Shown: positions 15,916 through 24,325, counted from the stretch's first letter. The stretch is 37,261 nucleotides of DNA from an uncultured Ideonella sp. (GCA_946479475.1 CAMLGG010000015.1:1-37261), one strand, 5' to 3'. The notes: generated by a model not told the origin, from the sequence alone. Numbers and translations are program-made.

Positions 15916-16632
15916 GTGACGACGGCCACTCCCACGCGCTTGGCGATCGGCCCGTCGGATGCTGGAATGCGGTCGATGAGATCCTTGCTCGGCCCCGCGC
16001 GCCACCCTTCGGCGATCCTCTTCCTCGTCCAGATCCTGGGCGTGCTGCTCTACCCCTTCATGGAGCAGGCGCGGCACGGGCAGATCGCGTTGAACATCTT
16101 CGGCGTCACGGTGCTCGTCATCACGACGCGCATGGTGCGGCGCACGCCGGGCCTCACGTGGATCAGCGTGTGCCTGGCGACCGTGATCATCGCCTTGCTG
16201 GCGCTGCAGTCGCTGCACGACTCAGCCGCGCTGCTGCCCTGGTCTTCCGGCCTCGAAGCGCTGTTCTACTTCTATGCCGCCGGCAGCCTCATCGCCTACA
16301 TGATGGAGGACTACCGCACGACCACGGACGAGCTGTACGCGGCAGGTGCCACCTTCACCTTGCTGGCCTGGGGCTTCACGCATTGCTTCGTCATGACGCA
16401 GGCGCTGCAGCCCGGCGCGTTCGCCGATCCCGGCTCTTCGGCGCTGCGCAGCTGGTCCGATCTCAACCACCTCAGCTTCGCCCTGCTGTCGAGCACCGGC
16501 ATGGGCTCGGTCGTCGCGGTTTCACCTCATGCGCGGGCGATCGCGAGCATCGAGATGATGGTCGGGGTGATGTACCTGGCCGGGGTCGTGACCCGGCTGA
16601 TCGGGTTCACGACCCAGGCGGCGAAGGAGTAG
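15916..16632 (+). CDS. Potassium-channel-like membrane protein with degenerate selectivity filter
   Basis: A protein of about 238 residues with hydrophobic segments near 33-50, 57-72, 82-100, 112-130, 143-162 and 210-230. The last third aligns without gaps to the pore region of two-helix ion channel domains (Ion_trans_2): SFALLSSTGMGSVVAVSPHAR followed by a helix ending VVTRLIG. In that alignment the canonical filter T-x-GYGD becomes STGMGS (residues 193-198): the glycines remain, but Tyr and Asp are replaced by Met and Ser. It may be a non-selective or non-conducting relative. GTG 15916 is the longest start; ATG 15967 is an alternative with a weak GGA before it. Divergent from the S8 protease. 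Confidence 0.65.
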   Translation: MTTATPTRLAIGPSDAGMRSMRSLLGPARHPSAILFLVQILGVLLYPFMEQARHGQIALNIFGVTVLVITTRMVRRTPGLTWISVCLATVIIALLALQSLHDSAALLPWSSGLEALFYFYAAGSLIAYMMEDYRTTTDELYAAGATFTLLAWGFTHCFVMTQALQPGAFADPGSSALRSWSDLNHLSFALLSSTGMGSVVAVSPHARAIASIEMMVGVMYLAGVVTRLIGFTTQAAKE

Positions 16633-16653
16633 CAGGATGCGCGGGCCGCCCGC

Positions 16654-17277
16654 CTACCCCGCCTCGCGCATCGCGCGGGACAGCTCGCCATGCCCGCGCT
16701 CGGCCAGCGCGTCGGCGGCGCCGAGCCTGTCGCGCGCTTCCTTGTTCTGGCTGAGCTTCGACTTGCCCACGAGCGAGCTCAAGGTGATCTCCAGGCCCAC
16801 GATGTTCTTGAGCATCGCGTCGATGTAGTCGGCGGGCGCGTCGGACATCTTCCAGGGCCGATCCTCGGCCGCCTCGTGCCGCCGCGTCAGCCGCGCGACC
16901 AGGCCGCGCACGAAGCGCTCGTCGTCGCGAACGGTGAGCGTGCCGTGGGCGTGCACGACCTCGTAGTTCCAGGTCGGCACCTGGCGGTGCGCCTCGTGCT
17001 TGCTCGGGTACCAGCTCGGCGAGATGTAGGCCTCGGGGCCGCGAAAGACCACCATCACCGGCGTGCCCGTCGGGCAGCGCTGCCACAAGGTGTTGGCCCG
17101 GGCCACGTGGGCCGTGAGCGTGCCCAGCGGACCGGCGGCGGGGTCGAACTCGAAGGGGACGTGGTCGGCGTCCAGCCCTGCGTCGCCGTGGGTCACCAGG
17201 GTGCCGAGCGGATGCTCGCGGATGATGCGGTGGAGCGCCTCGGGCTCGGTGAGGGCGAAGTGCGGCGGGATGTACAT
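16654..17277 (-). CDS. PaiB-like FMN-binding protein (negative transcriptional regulator family)
   Basis: A 207-residue protein of the FMN-binding split-barrel family typified by PaiB. Typical blocks are MYIPPHF at the N-terminus, PLGTLVTHG, DADHVPFEFD, GTLTAHVARAN, the central YISPSWYPSK and VPTWNYEVVHAHG, and a C-terminal GLEITLSSLVGKSKLSQNK. Family members are described as transcriptional regulators of protease or sporulation genes in Bacillus, though many may be flavin enzymes. Length fits the family. It is convergent with the channel-like gene 21 bases away. The neighbouring GST and small protein are on the other strand and not obviously linked. Confidence 0.85.
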   Translation of the reverse strand: MYIPPHFALTEPEALHRIIREHPLGTLVTHGDAGLDADHVPFEFDPAAGPLGTLTAHVARANTLWQRCPTGTPVMVVFRGPEAYISPSWYPSKHEAHRQVPTWNYEVVHAHGTLTVRDDERFVRGLVARLTRRHEAAEDRPWKMSDAPADYIDAMLKNIVGLEITLSSLVGKSKLSQNKEARDRLGAADALAERGHGELSRAMREAG

Positions 17278-17307
17278 CGCGGGTGTGCAGTCTCGAAGAC
17301 GGGTTGA

Positions 17308-17326
17308 GCGAAAGCCGGACTTTCGC
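17308..17326. repeat. Perfect inverted repeat upstream of the PaiB-like gene
   Basis: GCGAAAG (17308-17314) and CTTTCGC (17320-17326) form a seven-base-pair stem around a five-base CCGGA centre. Outer GGTT and AACC extend it with a small internal mismatch. It lies 31 bases upstream of the PaiB-like start, where a repressor site or a leader hairpin would be. There is no T-run on either side, so a terminator is unlikely. Confidence 0.45.
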
Positions 17327-17552
17327 CTCGAACCGGCACGATCACAAGGTCCAGTTCGGACGAGTTTTCATGGGCCGGTTGCAGCGCATCACGACCTCCT
17401 GCGCGGCCGGATCTCCGACGGCTCCCTGCCGCGGATGCTTTCGGAGCCGTCCTACGGCCGGAAGCGAAACGCCCCGACGAGCCGGCCGACCCGATCGCCG
17501 CACAGTGGATCCTGGACCGGGCCTTCTCCCGGCGCAGCACAGGAGCATTGCC

Positions 17553-17777
17553 ATGAGTTCAACGAACCCGCGCGACAACCGCCAGGACGACAAGGCCCAA
17601 CCCCTGCAGGGAGAGGGCAACCACGCGGCGGCACGCCGCTACGACCAGGCGACCACCGACTTCGCGAAGTCCGGCCAGGTCGACGAAGCCGCCCGCCGGG
17701 CCGAGCCGCGCTCGGCCGAGGAAGAGCGCAGCCTGAAGCAGGCCGAGGAGCAGGGCGCGTCCCACGCCAAGCGTTGA
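17553..17777 (+). CDS. Small hydrophilic protein of unknown function
   Basis: A 74-residue, highly charged protein without signal peptide or membrane segment, rich in Ala, Arg, Glu, Gln and Asp. It is probably helical or disordered (MSSTNPRDNRQDDKAQPLQG, then QATTDFAKSGQVDEAARRAE). The ATG has a good AGGAG site seven bases upstream, which is the main support for it being a gene. It resembles small stress-type hypothetical proteins common in Burkholderiales, but I recognise no named family. The GST gene begins about 100 bases downstream on the same strand. Confidence 0.6.
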   Translation: MSSTNPRDNRQDDKAQPLQGEGNHAAARRYDQATTDFAKSGQVDEAARRAEPRSAEEERSLKQAEEQGASHAKR

Positions 17778-17880
17778 TGCCGCCAGGGTGCGGCTCCTCC
17801 TTGTCGACAACGGCCCGGGCCGTTCGTCGTGAGACGATGCGCGGCCATTCCGGCCACGCGCCGAAAGAAGGAGCCCGCCC

Positions 17881-18543
17881 GTGGCCTTGCAGCTCTACTA
17901 CCACCCCTTCTCGTCGTACAGCCAGAAGGCGCTGATCGCGCTGTACGAGAACGGCATCCCCTTCGAACGGCAGGTGCTCGAAGGTCCTGACAGCCCGGCC
18001 ACGAAGGCCCTCGCGGCCCTGTGGCCAATGAAGCGCTTTCCGGTCCTCGTCGACGGCGAACGGGTCATCCTGGAGGCCAGCTGCGTGATCGAGTACCTGC
18101 AGCTGCACCACCCCGGGCCGGTGAGGCTCATCCCCGCCGACCCCGACCAGGCGCTCGAAGTCCGGATGCTCGACCGCTTCTTCGACAACTACGTCTCCAC
18201 CCCGCAGCAGAAGGTGGTGTTCAACCAGCTGCGGCCGGAGGCGGTGCGCGATCCCCACGGCGTGCAGGAGGCGCGCGACATGCTCGAGACTGCCTACGCG
18301 TGGCTGGACAAGCACCTGTCCGATGGCCGCGAGTGGGCCGCGGGCGAGGCCTTCAGCCTGGCCGACTGCGGGGCCGCGCCCTTTCTCTTCTATGCCGACT
18401 GGACGCACCGCATCGGCGAGAGCTGCGCGCACCTCGTCGCCTACCGCCGCCGCCTGCTCGCCAGACCTTCGGTCGCGCGCGCCGTGGACGAGGCGCGGCC
18501 CTACCGCCCCTACTTCCCGCTCGGGGCGCCCGACCGCGACTGA
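17881..18543 (+). CDS. Glutathione S-transferase family protein
   Basis: A 220-residue cytoplasmic GST. The N-terminal thioredoxin-like domain (1-80) has the candidate catalytic serine in YYHPFSSYSQKAL, the cis-proline segment RFPVLVDGE and the glutathione-contact segment EASCVIEYL. The alpha-helical C-terminal domain (about 90-210) contains the capping motif FSLADCGAAPFLF. The start is GTG, seven bases after AAGGAG. It is not close to the zeta-class maleylpyruvate isomerases, so it is not an obvious NagL. Its stop is seven bases from the convergent cytochrome gene. Substrate unknown. Confidence 0.85.
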   Translation: MALQLYYHPFSSYSQKALIALYENGIPFERQVLEGPDSPATKALAALWPMKRFPVLVDGERVILEASCVIEYLQLHHPGPVRLIPADPDQALEVRMLDRFFDNYVSTPQQKVVFNQLRPEAVRDPHGVQEARDMLETAYAWLDKHLSDGREWAAGEAFSLADCGAAPFLFYADWTHRIGESCAHLVAYRRRLLARPSVARAVDEARPYRPYFPLGAPDRD

Positions 18544-18550
18544 GCGTCTT

Positions 18551-20140
18551 TCAGCGGCTGGCCGTCGGCTGGGCCGGCGGCGCCCAAGGCTCCGGCACGC
18601 GGTTCTTCACCGGCGGGATGGTGCGCAGGTAGGCGAAGACGGCCTCCAGGTCCGCGTCGCTGAAGTGGTTGTAGACGGGGATGGGCATGGGCGGCAGGAT
18701 CTCGCGCCCGCGTCCCAGGTGGCGCCCGGTGCGGATGGTCCGCTTGAAGTCGTCCGCGGTCCACTTCCCGAGGCCGGTCTCGGGATCGGGCGTCAGGTTG
18801 GCGGTGAAGCTCACGCCCCAGGGGCCGGCCCAGGCGGTGTTGGTGGCCGAGCCGATCATCAGCCACGGGCCTTCCGGCAGCGCCGGCACCGGCGGCATGG
18901 CCAGGCTCTCGGGGTGGCCCGAGAGCAGGCGCGAAAGGTCCGGCTCGGGGCCGTTGGGCCCCATCTTCAACGGCGTGTGGCAATCCATGCAGGCCGAGGT
19001 GCTCACGAGATAGCGGCCGCGCGCGACCTGGTCGACGCTGGTGATCGGGCCGCCCTTGGTGGCGGCGTGCGCCGGGGGCGCCTCGCCGAATCCGTAGGCC
19101 GCGATCAGGGCGGTGGTCGCCGAGGGGGTGGGCAGGCTGGCGATCCATTGCCGGATCAGGGCCAGGGCCTCGGTGTCGGGCAGTGGCGTGCCCAGGGGCG
19201 GCATCTGCTGCCGCGGGTTTCGGGTCGCCATGCGGTGCAGCAGCACGCTGGCATCGGGATCGCCCGGCGCGACGACCTGTGTCGCCCCGGTGGCCGGGCG
19301 GAAGCGGCTCCCGGCGCCTTGCGTGGCTTCGCGCACTTCACGCAGGCTGGCCTGCGGATCCGCGACGCGCTGCGCGAGCGTGAGGGCCAGCGGCACCTGG
19401 CCGCCGGCGCGGTGATGGCAATGCGCGCAGTTGCCGTGCAGGTAGCCGAGCGCGGCGCGTTCGAGCGGGGTGTCGGCCGCGATGCGCGGCGGTTCGGCGA
19501 GCAGCGCCGGCGGCAGCCCCTTCAGCCACCCGCGCGCCACCAGTGCGCGCAGGTCCACGCCTGCGCCGGCGCCCTCGCGCAAGGGCGAAAGCTGCAGCGC
19601 GCTCGCTCCCAGCACCGGCACCGGCGCGCCGCCGTGGCAGGCCAGGCAGTCGCCGCGGCCGGGCACCGCGTAGCGGCCCTCCGGCGCCGCCGCCACGGGC
19701 AGGGCCCTGATGCCACGCGGGGGTGCGAGCAAGGCATCGGTGCCGTCCGCGTTCCAGACGTAGGTGGCGAAGCGCCACTCGCCGCGCGCCGTTCGCTCGA
19801 TGTAGCGTGTCTCGATGCGCCGGCCGCCGAGCGAGAACTCCTTCCACAGCCGGGTGCCGGGCGGGAAGACCCAGGCGTCCGGGTCGCGGGCGTCGATGGC
19901 GGTGCCCCGCGGCAGCGCGAGCCAGCGGCGCTTGGCCGCGCCGTCCGACCACAGCGGGTACTGCGGCGTGAAGCCGAGGATGCCTGCGCGCACCGCGTCG
20001 AGGGAGCCGGGTTCGAACAGGCCCGTGCCGGCCAGGTGCCCGGGCAGTGGCGCCTCGGGCTCCTGTGCCGGCATGCCGGCGAAGCCCGGCAGTCCGAACC
20101 CCATGCCGGCCAGGGCAGCGAGGCGAAGGAACGCGCGCAT
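18551..20140 (-). CDS. Exported tri-heme c-type cytochrome (SO2930-like part plus extra cytochrome c domain)
   Basis: A 529-residue periplasmic protein with a signal peptide (about 1-22). Residues 50-150 form the heme-free module of SO2930/HNE_0200-type cytochromes (TIGR03806): [35 protein letters not shown]. Heme sites follow at CLACH (165-169) and CAHCH (238-242), with a likely Met313 ligand (QQMPPLG). A third class I cytochrome domain has CMDCH (384-388) and [14 protein letters not shown] near the end. Family members usually carry only the first two hemes, so the third domain looks like a fusion. It is last in a five-gene operon and could take electrons from a periplasmic dehydrogenase encoded elsewhere. 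Confidence 0.82.
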   Translation of the reverse strand: MRAFLRLAALAGMGFGLPGFAGMPAQEPEAPLPGHLAGTGLFEPGSLDAVRAGILGFTPQYPLWSDGAAKRRWLALPRGTAIDARDPDAWVFPPGTRLWKEFSLGGRRIETRYIERTARGEWRFATYVWNADGTDALLAPPRGIRALPVAAAPEGRYAVPGRGDCLACHGGAPVPVLGASALQLSPLREGAGAGVDLRALVARGWLKGLPPALLAEPPRIAADTPLERAALGYLHGNCAHCHHRAGGQVPLALTLAQRVADPQASLREVREATQGAGSRFRPATGATQVVAPGDPDASVLLHRMATRNPRQQMPPLGTPLPDTEALALIRQWIASLPTPSATTALIAAYGFGEAPPAHAATKGGPITSVDQVARGRYLVSTSACMDCHTPLKMGPNGPEPDLSRLLSGHPESLAMPPVPALPEGPWLMIGSATNTAWAGPWGVSFTANLTPDPETGLGKWTADDFKRTIRTGRHLGRGREILPPMPIPVYNHFSDADLEAVFAYLRTIPPVKNRVPEPWAPPAQPTASR

Positions 20141-20154
20141 GGCTCGCTCTCGGG

Positions 20155-20646
20155 TCAGGCCGCGGCGGTCTTGCCGGCCTGCCAGCGGTTCAACACCCGT
20201 CGTGCCTCGACGGGGTCGGCGACCTCGCCCGCCCCGGCGCGCCGCGCGCACAGCTCGACGACGTAGCCATCCGGGTCGCGCAGGTAGATCGACTCGATGA
20301 AGCCGTGGTCGGACGGGCCCCGCAGCTCGATGCCGGCCTGGCGCGCCCGCTCGATCATCGGCTGCAGCACTTCGGGCGGCACCTCCAGCGCGATGTGCAG
20401 GTCGAAGTCGTGCTGCGGCTTGAACTCGAACGGCATGCCCGGCACCTCGAAGAAGGCGAGGAACGAGCCGTCGCCGAGGCGGAAGAAGGTGTGCAGCGCC
20501 TGCTCCTCGCGGCCGGTCTTCGTCTGGCGGATGGGCAGCGCCGACACCAGCGGCAGGCCGAGGAAATCCTCGTAGAAGCGGCGGGTGCGTTCGGAGTCGC
20601 TGCAGCGCCAGGCGTTGTGGTGCAGGCCCTGGATCGGCGGATTCAT
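20155..20646 (-). CDS. VOC superfamily protein (glyoxalase/extradiol dioxygenase-like)
   Basis: A 163-residue single VOC domain. Likely metal ligands are a histidine in the first strand (QGLHHNAW), the histidine in [10 protein letters not shown] and the glutamate in [13 protein letters not shown] near residue 138. The [17 protein letters not shown] helix is typical. Such proteins act as glyoxalase I, dioxygenases, epimerases or thiol transferases; the exact reaction is not clear. The start ATG at 20646 lies 14 bases after the GST stop, and its own stop lies 14 bases before the cytochrome start, so it belongs to the same operon. Confidence 0.82.
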   Translation of the reverse strand: MNPPIQGLHHNAWRCSDSERTRRFYEDFLGLPLVSALPIRQTKTGREEQALHTFFRLGDGSFLAFFEVPGMPFEFKPQHDFDLHIALEVPPEVLQPMIERARQAGIELRGPSDHGFIESIYLRDPDGYVVELCARRAGAGEVADPVEARRVLNRWQAGKTAAA

Positions 20647-20660
20647 GGCGATCGTCTCCT

Positions 20661-21338
20661 TCACAGCGGCTCGAAGCGCGCGGCCGCGGCCGGATGCACG
20701 AAGCGCTCGTAGAACGGCTCCTGCGATGGCGCGAAGCCGGGCCTCGCCTTCATCGCCGCCATCCAGCGGCTCACGTTGCGCCAGTGCGCGAAGTCCACGT
20801 GCACCGCCTCGCCGAGCGAGGCCATGGCGAAGCCGAGGTAGTCGGCCAGGCCAGGCTCGGCGCCGCCCAGGTGGCTCTGGTGCGGGCCGATCAGGTGCTC
20901 GTCCAGCACGCCCAGCCAGCGGCGCGAAAGCTCCCGCGCCCGGGCGAGCGTGCCGGCCTGCAGCTCGTCGGTGGCGCGGCGGTGGTGGGGCAGCACCTGC
21001 GGGTAGACGAAGCCGTAGCAGAACTCGCGGCTGAAGAAGGTGTTGAGCCAGTCCATGCGCTCGTGGATGCGCGCGCGCCGGCGCGGGTCCGCCGGGTAGG
21101 CGGGGTCGCCATGGAGCTCGGCCAGGTACTTCAGGATCGCGGACGACTCGCTGAGCAGGAACTCGCCGTCCTGCAGCACCGGCACGCACTGGCTGGGGTT
21201 GAGGGCGGCATAGGCGGGCTGCAGCTGCTCGCCCGCGAAGAGGTCGATCACCTGCTGCTCGAGCGCGATGCCCTGGTCGGCGGCGTAGAAGAGCACCGCG
21301 CGGCTGGTGGTCGAAAGGGGATGGTGGTAGAGCTTCAT
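20661..21338 (-). CDS. Theta-like glutathione S-transferase
   Basis: A 225-residue cytoplasmic GST with the catalytic serine region YHHPLSTTSRAVLFY, the cis-proline segment CVPVLQDGE and the glutathione-binding LLSESSAILKYLAEL. The C-terminal helical domain begins near residue 88 and carries LGGAEPGLADYLGFAMASL. The pattern is theta-like (as in dehalogenating or epoxide-conjugating GSTs) rather than zeta. It sits between an MBL hydrolase and a VOC protein in one operon, which suggests a glutathione-dependent catabolic or detoxification route. The substrate cannot be named. Confidence 0.85.
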   Translation of the reverse strand: MKLYHHPLSTTSRAVLFYAADQGIALEQQVIDLFAGEQLQPAYAALNPSQCVPVLQDGEFLLSESSAILKYLAELHGDPAYPADPRRRARIHERMDWLNTFFSREFCYGFVYPQVLPHHRRATDELQAGTLARARELSRRWLGVLDEHLIGPHQSHLGGAEPGLADYLGFAMASLGEAVHVDFAHWRNVSRWMAAMKARPGFAPSQEPFYERFVHPAAAARFEPL

Positions 21339-21360
21339 GGTGGTCAGTTCATCTGTGGGG

Positions 21361-22194
21361 TCAGGCCATTGCGGGCTCGGGCTCCCCGGTCATGGCGGCC
21401 ATCGCGGCCCCCATCGCGGCCTCCAGCGCGGCCTGGTCCGGGCCGACGAAGGGCTCGCTGGCGCGGGCGGTGTCGAGCGCGCGGTACAGCGCCTCGTCCA
21501 GGCCGGCCGCGGGCGGCAGGTGGGTGCCGAGCAGCAGGGTGGGGGCGAGCGATTGCAGCGGCCGCAGCATCGCGGGCCAGCGCGTGCCGTCCACCTGCGA
21601 CAGCCACGGGGCATCGATTCCGGCCCACAGGGCGGCGCCTCGCTGCAGCGCGGCGGGCGGGATGGCCATCGCGCTGTCGGCGGGCCGCTCCAGCACCGCG
21701 CCGAAGCAGTCGGAGGTGAAGGCGAAGCCCGAGCGGCTGTCGTGGGCGCCCATGGTCTCGGGGGCGTCGAACACCGGCGGGCGGAAGGCGCGCAGCCGGC
21801 GGTCGCCGACATCCAGCGCCTGGCCGGGGTTGAGCAGGTACGTCCGCTCGACGGGGAACTGCTGCAGGTTCAGCTTGCCCGCGCCGAGGTAGTTGGTGAC
21901 GATGCGCGCGTTCGGCGCGGCGTCGAGCACGTCCCGCAGCGCACCGACGTGGTCCGCGTCGGCATGGGTGATCCAGATCCAGCGCAGGGCCGCCGGGTCG
22001 ATGAGCGAGCGAAGGGCGTGCATGAACTCGTCGCGCAGCACGGCCAGGCCGGTGTCGACCAGCACCGGCTCGGCGGCCTGCAGCAGGTAGGCGTTGACGG
22101 GCAGCACGCCCAGGCCGGGCAGCTCGGCGTAGCTCTCCAGGGCGACGGTGTGGGGGTCGATGCGGCGGGTGCCGGTGAAGGCGGGGTAGGACAT
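21361..22194 (-). CDS. Metallo-beta-lactamase-fold hydrolase
   Basis: A 277-residue MBL-fold protein. The metal motif reads His77-Ala-Asp79-Ala-Asp81-His82 (WITHADADHVGAL), so the middle histidine of HxHxDH is replaced by Asp, as in some flavodiiron-related MBL domains. VNAYLL, VLVDTGLA and a later LLLGTHLPP supply other family marks. The residues around DAPETMGAHDSRSGFAFTSD line up with the third metal-binding region. No flavodoxin domain follows. In this operon it could hydrolyse a glutathione thioester or lactone; that is inference. Spacing of 22 bases to the GST and 32 bases to the oxidoreductase supports co-transcription. Confidence 0.82.
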   Translation of the reverse strand: MSYPAFTGTRRIDPHTVALESYAELPGLGVLPVNAYLLQAAEPVLVDTGLAVLRDEFMHALRSLIDPAALRWIWITHADADHVGALRDVLDAAPNARIVTNYLGAGKLNLQQFPVERTYLLNPGQALDVGDRRLRAFRPPVFDAPETMGAHDSRSGFAFTSDCFGAVLERPADSAMAIPPAALQRGAALWAGIDAPWLSQVDGTRWPAMLRPLQSLAPTLLLGTHLPPAAGLDEALYRALDTARASEPFVGPDQAALEAAMGAAMAAMTGEPEPAMA

Positions 22195-22226
22195 GGCGGG
22201 TCTCCGTGGGTGGGGCGGGTGGCGGG

Positions 22227-23240
22227 TCAGGCGGCCAGGTCGATCACGACCTTGCCGGGGTGGCTGGCTTGCGCCAGGAATTCGTAGGCCGCGCGGGCCT
22301 GGTGGAAAGGGAACACGCGCGAGACGACCGGGCGCAGGCGGGTCGCCTCGACGAAGCGCAGCAGCGCCTCGCCCATCGCGCGTGAGCCGACCAGCACGCC
22401 TTGAAGGCGCAGGGCGCCGTCGATCAGCGCGTCGGCGTCGAGCTCGCCGCCCCAGCCGCTGAGGCCACCGACGACGGCCACCGTGCCCGCGGGGCGCAGC
22501 GCCGCCATCGACCGGGCCAGCGTGGCGCGGCCGCCGGTCTCGACGACGAGGTCGACGCCGCGGCCGCCGGTGGCCTCGCGGACCGCCGGCGCCCAGTCGG
22601 GCGTGGCCAGCCGGTCGAACGTCCGGTCGGCGCCGAGCTCGCGGGCGGCCAGCGCCTTGGACTCGGACGAGGTGAGCACGAAGCTGCGCAGTCCGGCCGC
22701 GTGGGCCAGTTGCAGCGCCCAGGTCGAGACGCCGCCGGTGCCCAGCAGCAGCACGGTCTCACCCGGCCTCGCGGCACCGGCTTCGAAGAGGGCGTTCCAG
22801 GCGGTCACCCCGGCGCAAGGCACGGTCGCGGCCTCGGCCAGGCTCAGCTGCGGCGGCACGACGAGCCAGGCCGATTCGGGCATCGCGACGTACTCGGCCA
22901 GCAGGCCGGGGCCCCGGCCGCCGCCCAGGGCCCCGGCGGTCTTGTCCGGGGTCGGCGGGCCGTCGACCCAGCGCGGGAAGAAGCTCGCGGCGACCCGGTC
23001 GCCGACCTTCAGCCGCGTGACCGCCGGGCCGACGGCGACCACCTCGCCGGCGCCGTCCGAGGCCGGGACGTGGGTGCTGCCGGTGTCCGGCGCATCGGCC
23101 AGCCAGAGGTCGCGCTGGTTGAGGGCCACGGCCCCGATGCGCACCAGCACGTCCTCGGGACGGGAAAGGGTCGGGCGCTCGCGTTCGACGAGGGCCAGGC
23201 CGGCCGGGCCGCGACCGCGACGGAGTTCATAGGCCTGCAT
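22227..23240 (-). CDS. Medium-chain (MDR) NAD(P)-dependent oxidoreductase, zinc-free type
   Basis: A 337-residue MDR enzyme. The GroES-like domain (1-150) contains VALNQRDLWLAD where zinc alcohol dehydrogenases have their catalytic Cys, and no four-cysteine structural zinc lobe is present. A quinone-reductase-like or enoyl-reductase-like activity is therefore more likely than a classical zinc enzyme. The nucleotide-binding domain has VLLLGTGGVSTWALQLA and a C-terminal HPGKVVIDLA. It is the first gene of the five-gene operon and is divergent from a LysR gene across about 100 bases. Confidence 0.83.
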   Translation of the reverse strand: MQAYELRRGRGPAGLALVERERPTLSRPEDVLVRIGAVALNQRDLWLADAPDTGSTHVPASDGAGEVVAVGPAVTRLKVGDRVAASFFPRWVDGPPTPDKTAGALGGGRGPGLLAEYVAMPESAWLVVPPQLSLAEAATVPCAGVTAWNALFEAGAARPGETVLLLGTGGVSTWALQLAHAAGLRSFVLTSSESKALAARELGADRTFDRLATPDWAPAVREATGGRGVDLVVETGGRATLARSMAALRPAGTVAVVGGLSGWGGELDADALIDGALRLQGVLVGSRAMGEALLRFVEATRLRPVVSRVFPFHQARAAYEFLAQASHPGKVVIDLAA

Positions 23241-23252
23241 GGAAAGCTCCTG

Positions 23253-23303
23253 GAGTGAAGGCCAGGCCACTCTATGGAGCGGCAGGAGCGACAATGAAGA
23301 GTG
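23253..23303. promoter_or_regulatory. Candidate LysR operator region (three GAGTG half-sites)
   Basis: Between the divergent oxidoreductase and LysR genes the half-site occurs three times: GAGTG (23253-23257), CACTCT (23268-23273, inverted) and AGAGTG (23298-23303). The first two form AGTG-N10-CACT; the second and third form an inverted pair 24 bases apart. Spaced recognition and activation half-sites like these are usual for LysR proteins. No clear sigma-70 hexamers were found. Confidence 0.35.
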
Positions 23304-23339
23304 ATGGACGGATCTGTGTCGCCCATCAGGAACCAATCC

Positions 23340-24281
23340 ATGAAGCCCAGCCCCGAACGGGAAGACCGCCTGAAGGGCATCGCCGCTTTCGTGCAGGCGG
23401 TGGAGGCGGGCAGCTTCGCCGCCGCGGCCGAGCGCGGCCGGCAGACCCGTTCGGCGGTCGGCAAGGCGATCGCCCGGCTGGAGCAGCGGCTGGGCGTGCG
23501 CCTGTTCAACCGCTCGACGCGCCGGCTTGCGCTGACCGAGGCGGGCCAGGCCTACTACGAGCGCTGCAAGCGGGCGCTGGCCGAGATCGAGGCTGCCGAG
23601 GCCGCGCTGGACGCGCACGGGCGGCCGCTGGCCGGCCGGCTGAGGGCCAGCCTGCCGCGCCTTCTGGGGCGCCAGCTGGTGGCGCCCATCCTCTGGCGCC
23701 TGGTGGAGTCTCACCCGGGCCTGCAGCTGGAGCTTTCGTTCAGCGACCGCGTGGTCGACCTGATCGAGGAGGGCTTCGACCTGGCGGTGCGCCAGGGCCC
23801 GCTGCCCGACAGCCGTTCGCTCGCCGCCCGTTCGCTGGGGAGCTACGACTTCGTGCTCTGCGCCGCACCGCGCTACCTGCGCGGGCGCGGCGTGCCGCGC
23901 GACGCCGCCGGGTTCGCGGGACACGTGGGCATCGTCTACGCCGGCCGGGGGCCCGAATCGCCCTGGCTGGCGACGGCACCCGATGGCCGGCTGCAGGAGC
24001 TGCCGGTCCAACGCCGGCTGCGCCTGGACGACGTCGAGGCCATCGCCGACGCCGCGCTGGCCGGCCTGGGGCTGGCCCGCCTGCCGCGCTGGCTCGCCGA
24101 GCCGCACGTGGCCACCGGCGCGTTGCAGTGGATCTGGGACGGACCGCACCGCCACCCGATCCAGGTGCACGCCGTCTGGCCCCACGCACGACTGCTGCCG
24201 CTGAAGACGCGGCTGGCGATCGATGCGCTCGCGGCGGCGCTGCCGGGGCAGCTGTCGACGGGCTCGACGCGAGGGGCCTGA
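23340..24281 (+). CDS. LysR-type regulator of the GST/VOC/MBL operon
   Basis: A LysR-type protein of 313 residues from ATG 23340. The helix-turn-helix is near the N-terminus (IAAFVQAVEAGSFAAAAERG, TRSAVGKAIARLEQRLGVRL), and the effector domain follows from about residue 90 with the FSDRVVDLIEEGFDLAVRQG segment of the AaeR/PA0477-like branch. ATG 23340 is preferred because AGGAA lies eight bases upstream and the start-to-HTH spacing is normal. GTG 23301 or ATG 23304 would add 12-13 residues. It probably controls the divergent operon 18551-23240. Effector unknown. Confidence 0.85.
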   Translation: MKPSPEREDRLKGIAAFVQAVEAGSFAAAAERGRQTRSAVGKAIARLEQRLGVRLFNRSTRRLALTEAGQAYYERCKRALAEIEAAEAALDAHGRPLAGRLRASLPRLLGRQLVAPILWRLVESHPGLQLELSFSDRVVDLIEEGFDLAVRQGPLPDSRSLAARSLGSYDFVLCAAPRYLRGRGVPRDAAGFAGHVGIVYAGRGPESPWLATAPDGRLQELPVQRRLRLDDVEAIADAALAGLGLARLPRWLAEPHVATGALQWIWDGPHRHPIQVHAVWPHARLLPLKTRLAIDALAAALPGQLSTGSTRGA

Positions 24282-24325
24282 GAGGGTGGAGGGGCGCGGC
24301 AGCATGGCGCGGCTCGTGGCGGCGG

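Noticed and set aside
20661..21338. Theta-like GST considered as the missing maleylpyruvate isomerase (NagL)
   Set aside because: Zeta-class isomerases have an SSxxxRVRIAL active-site motif; this protein has STTSRAVLFY and belongs to a different operon.
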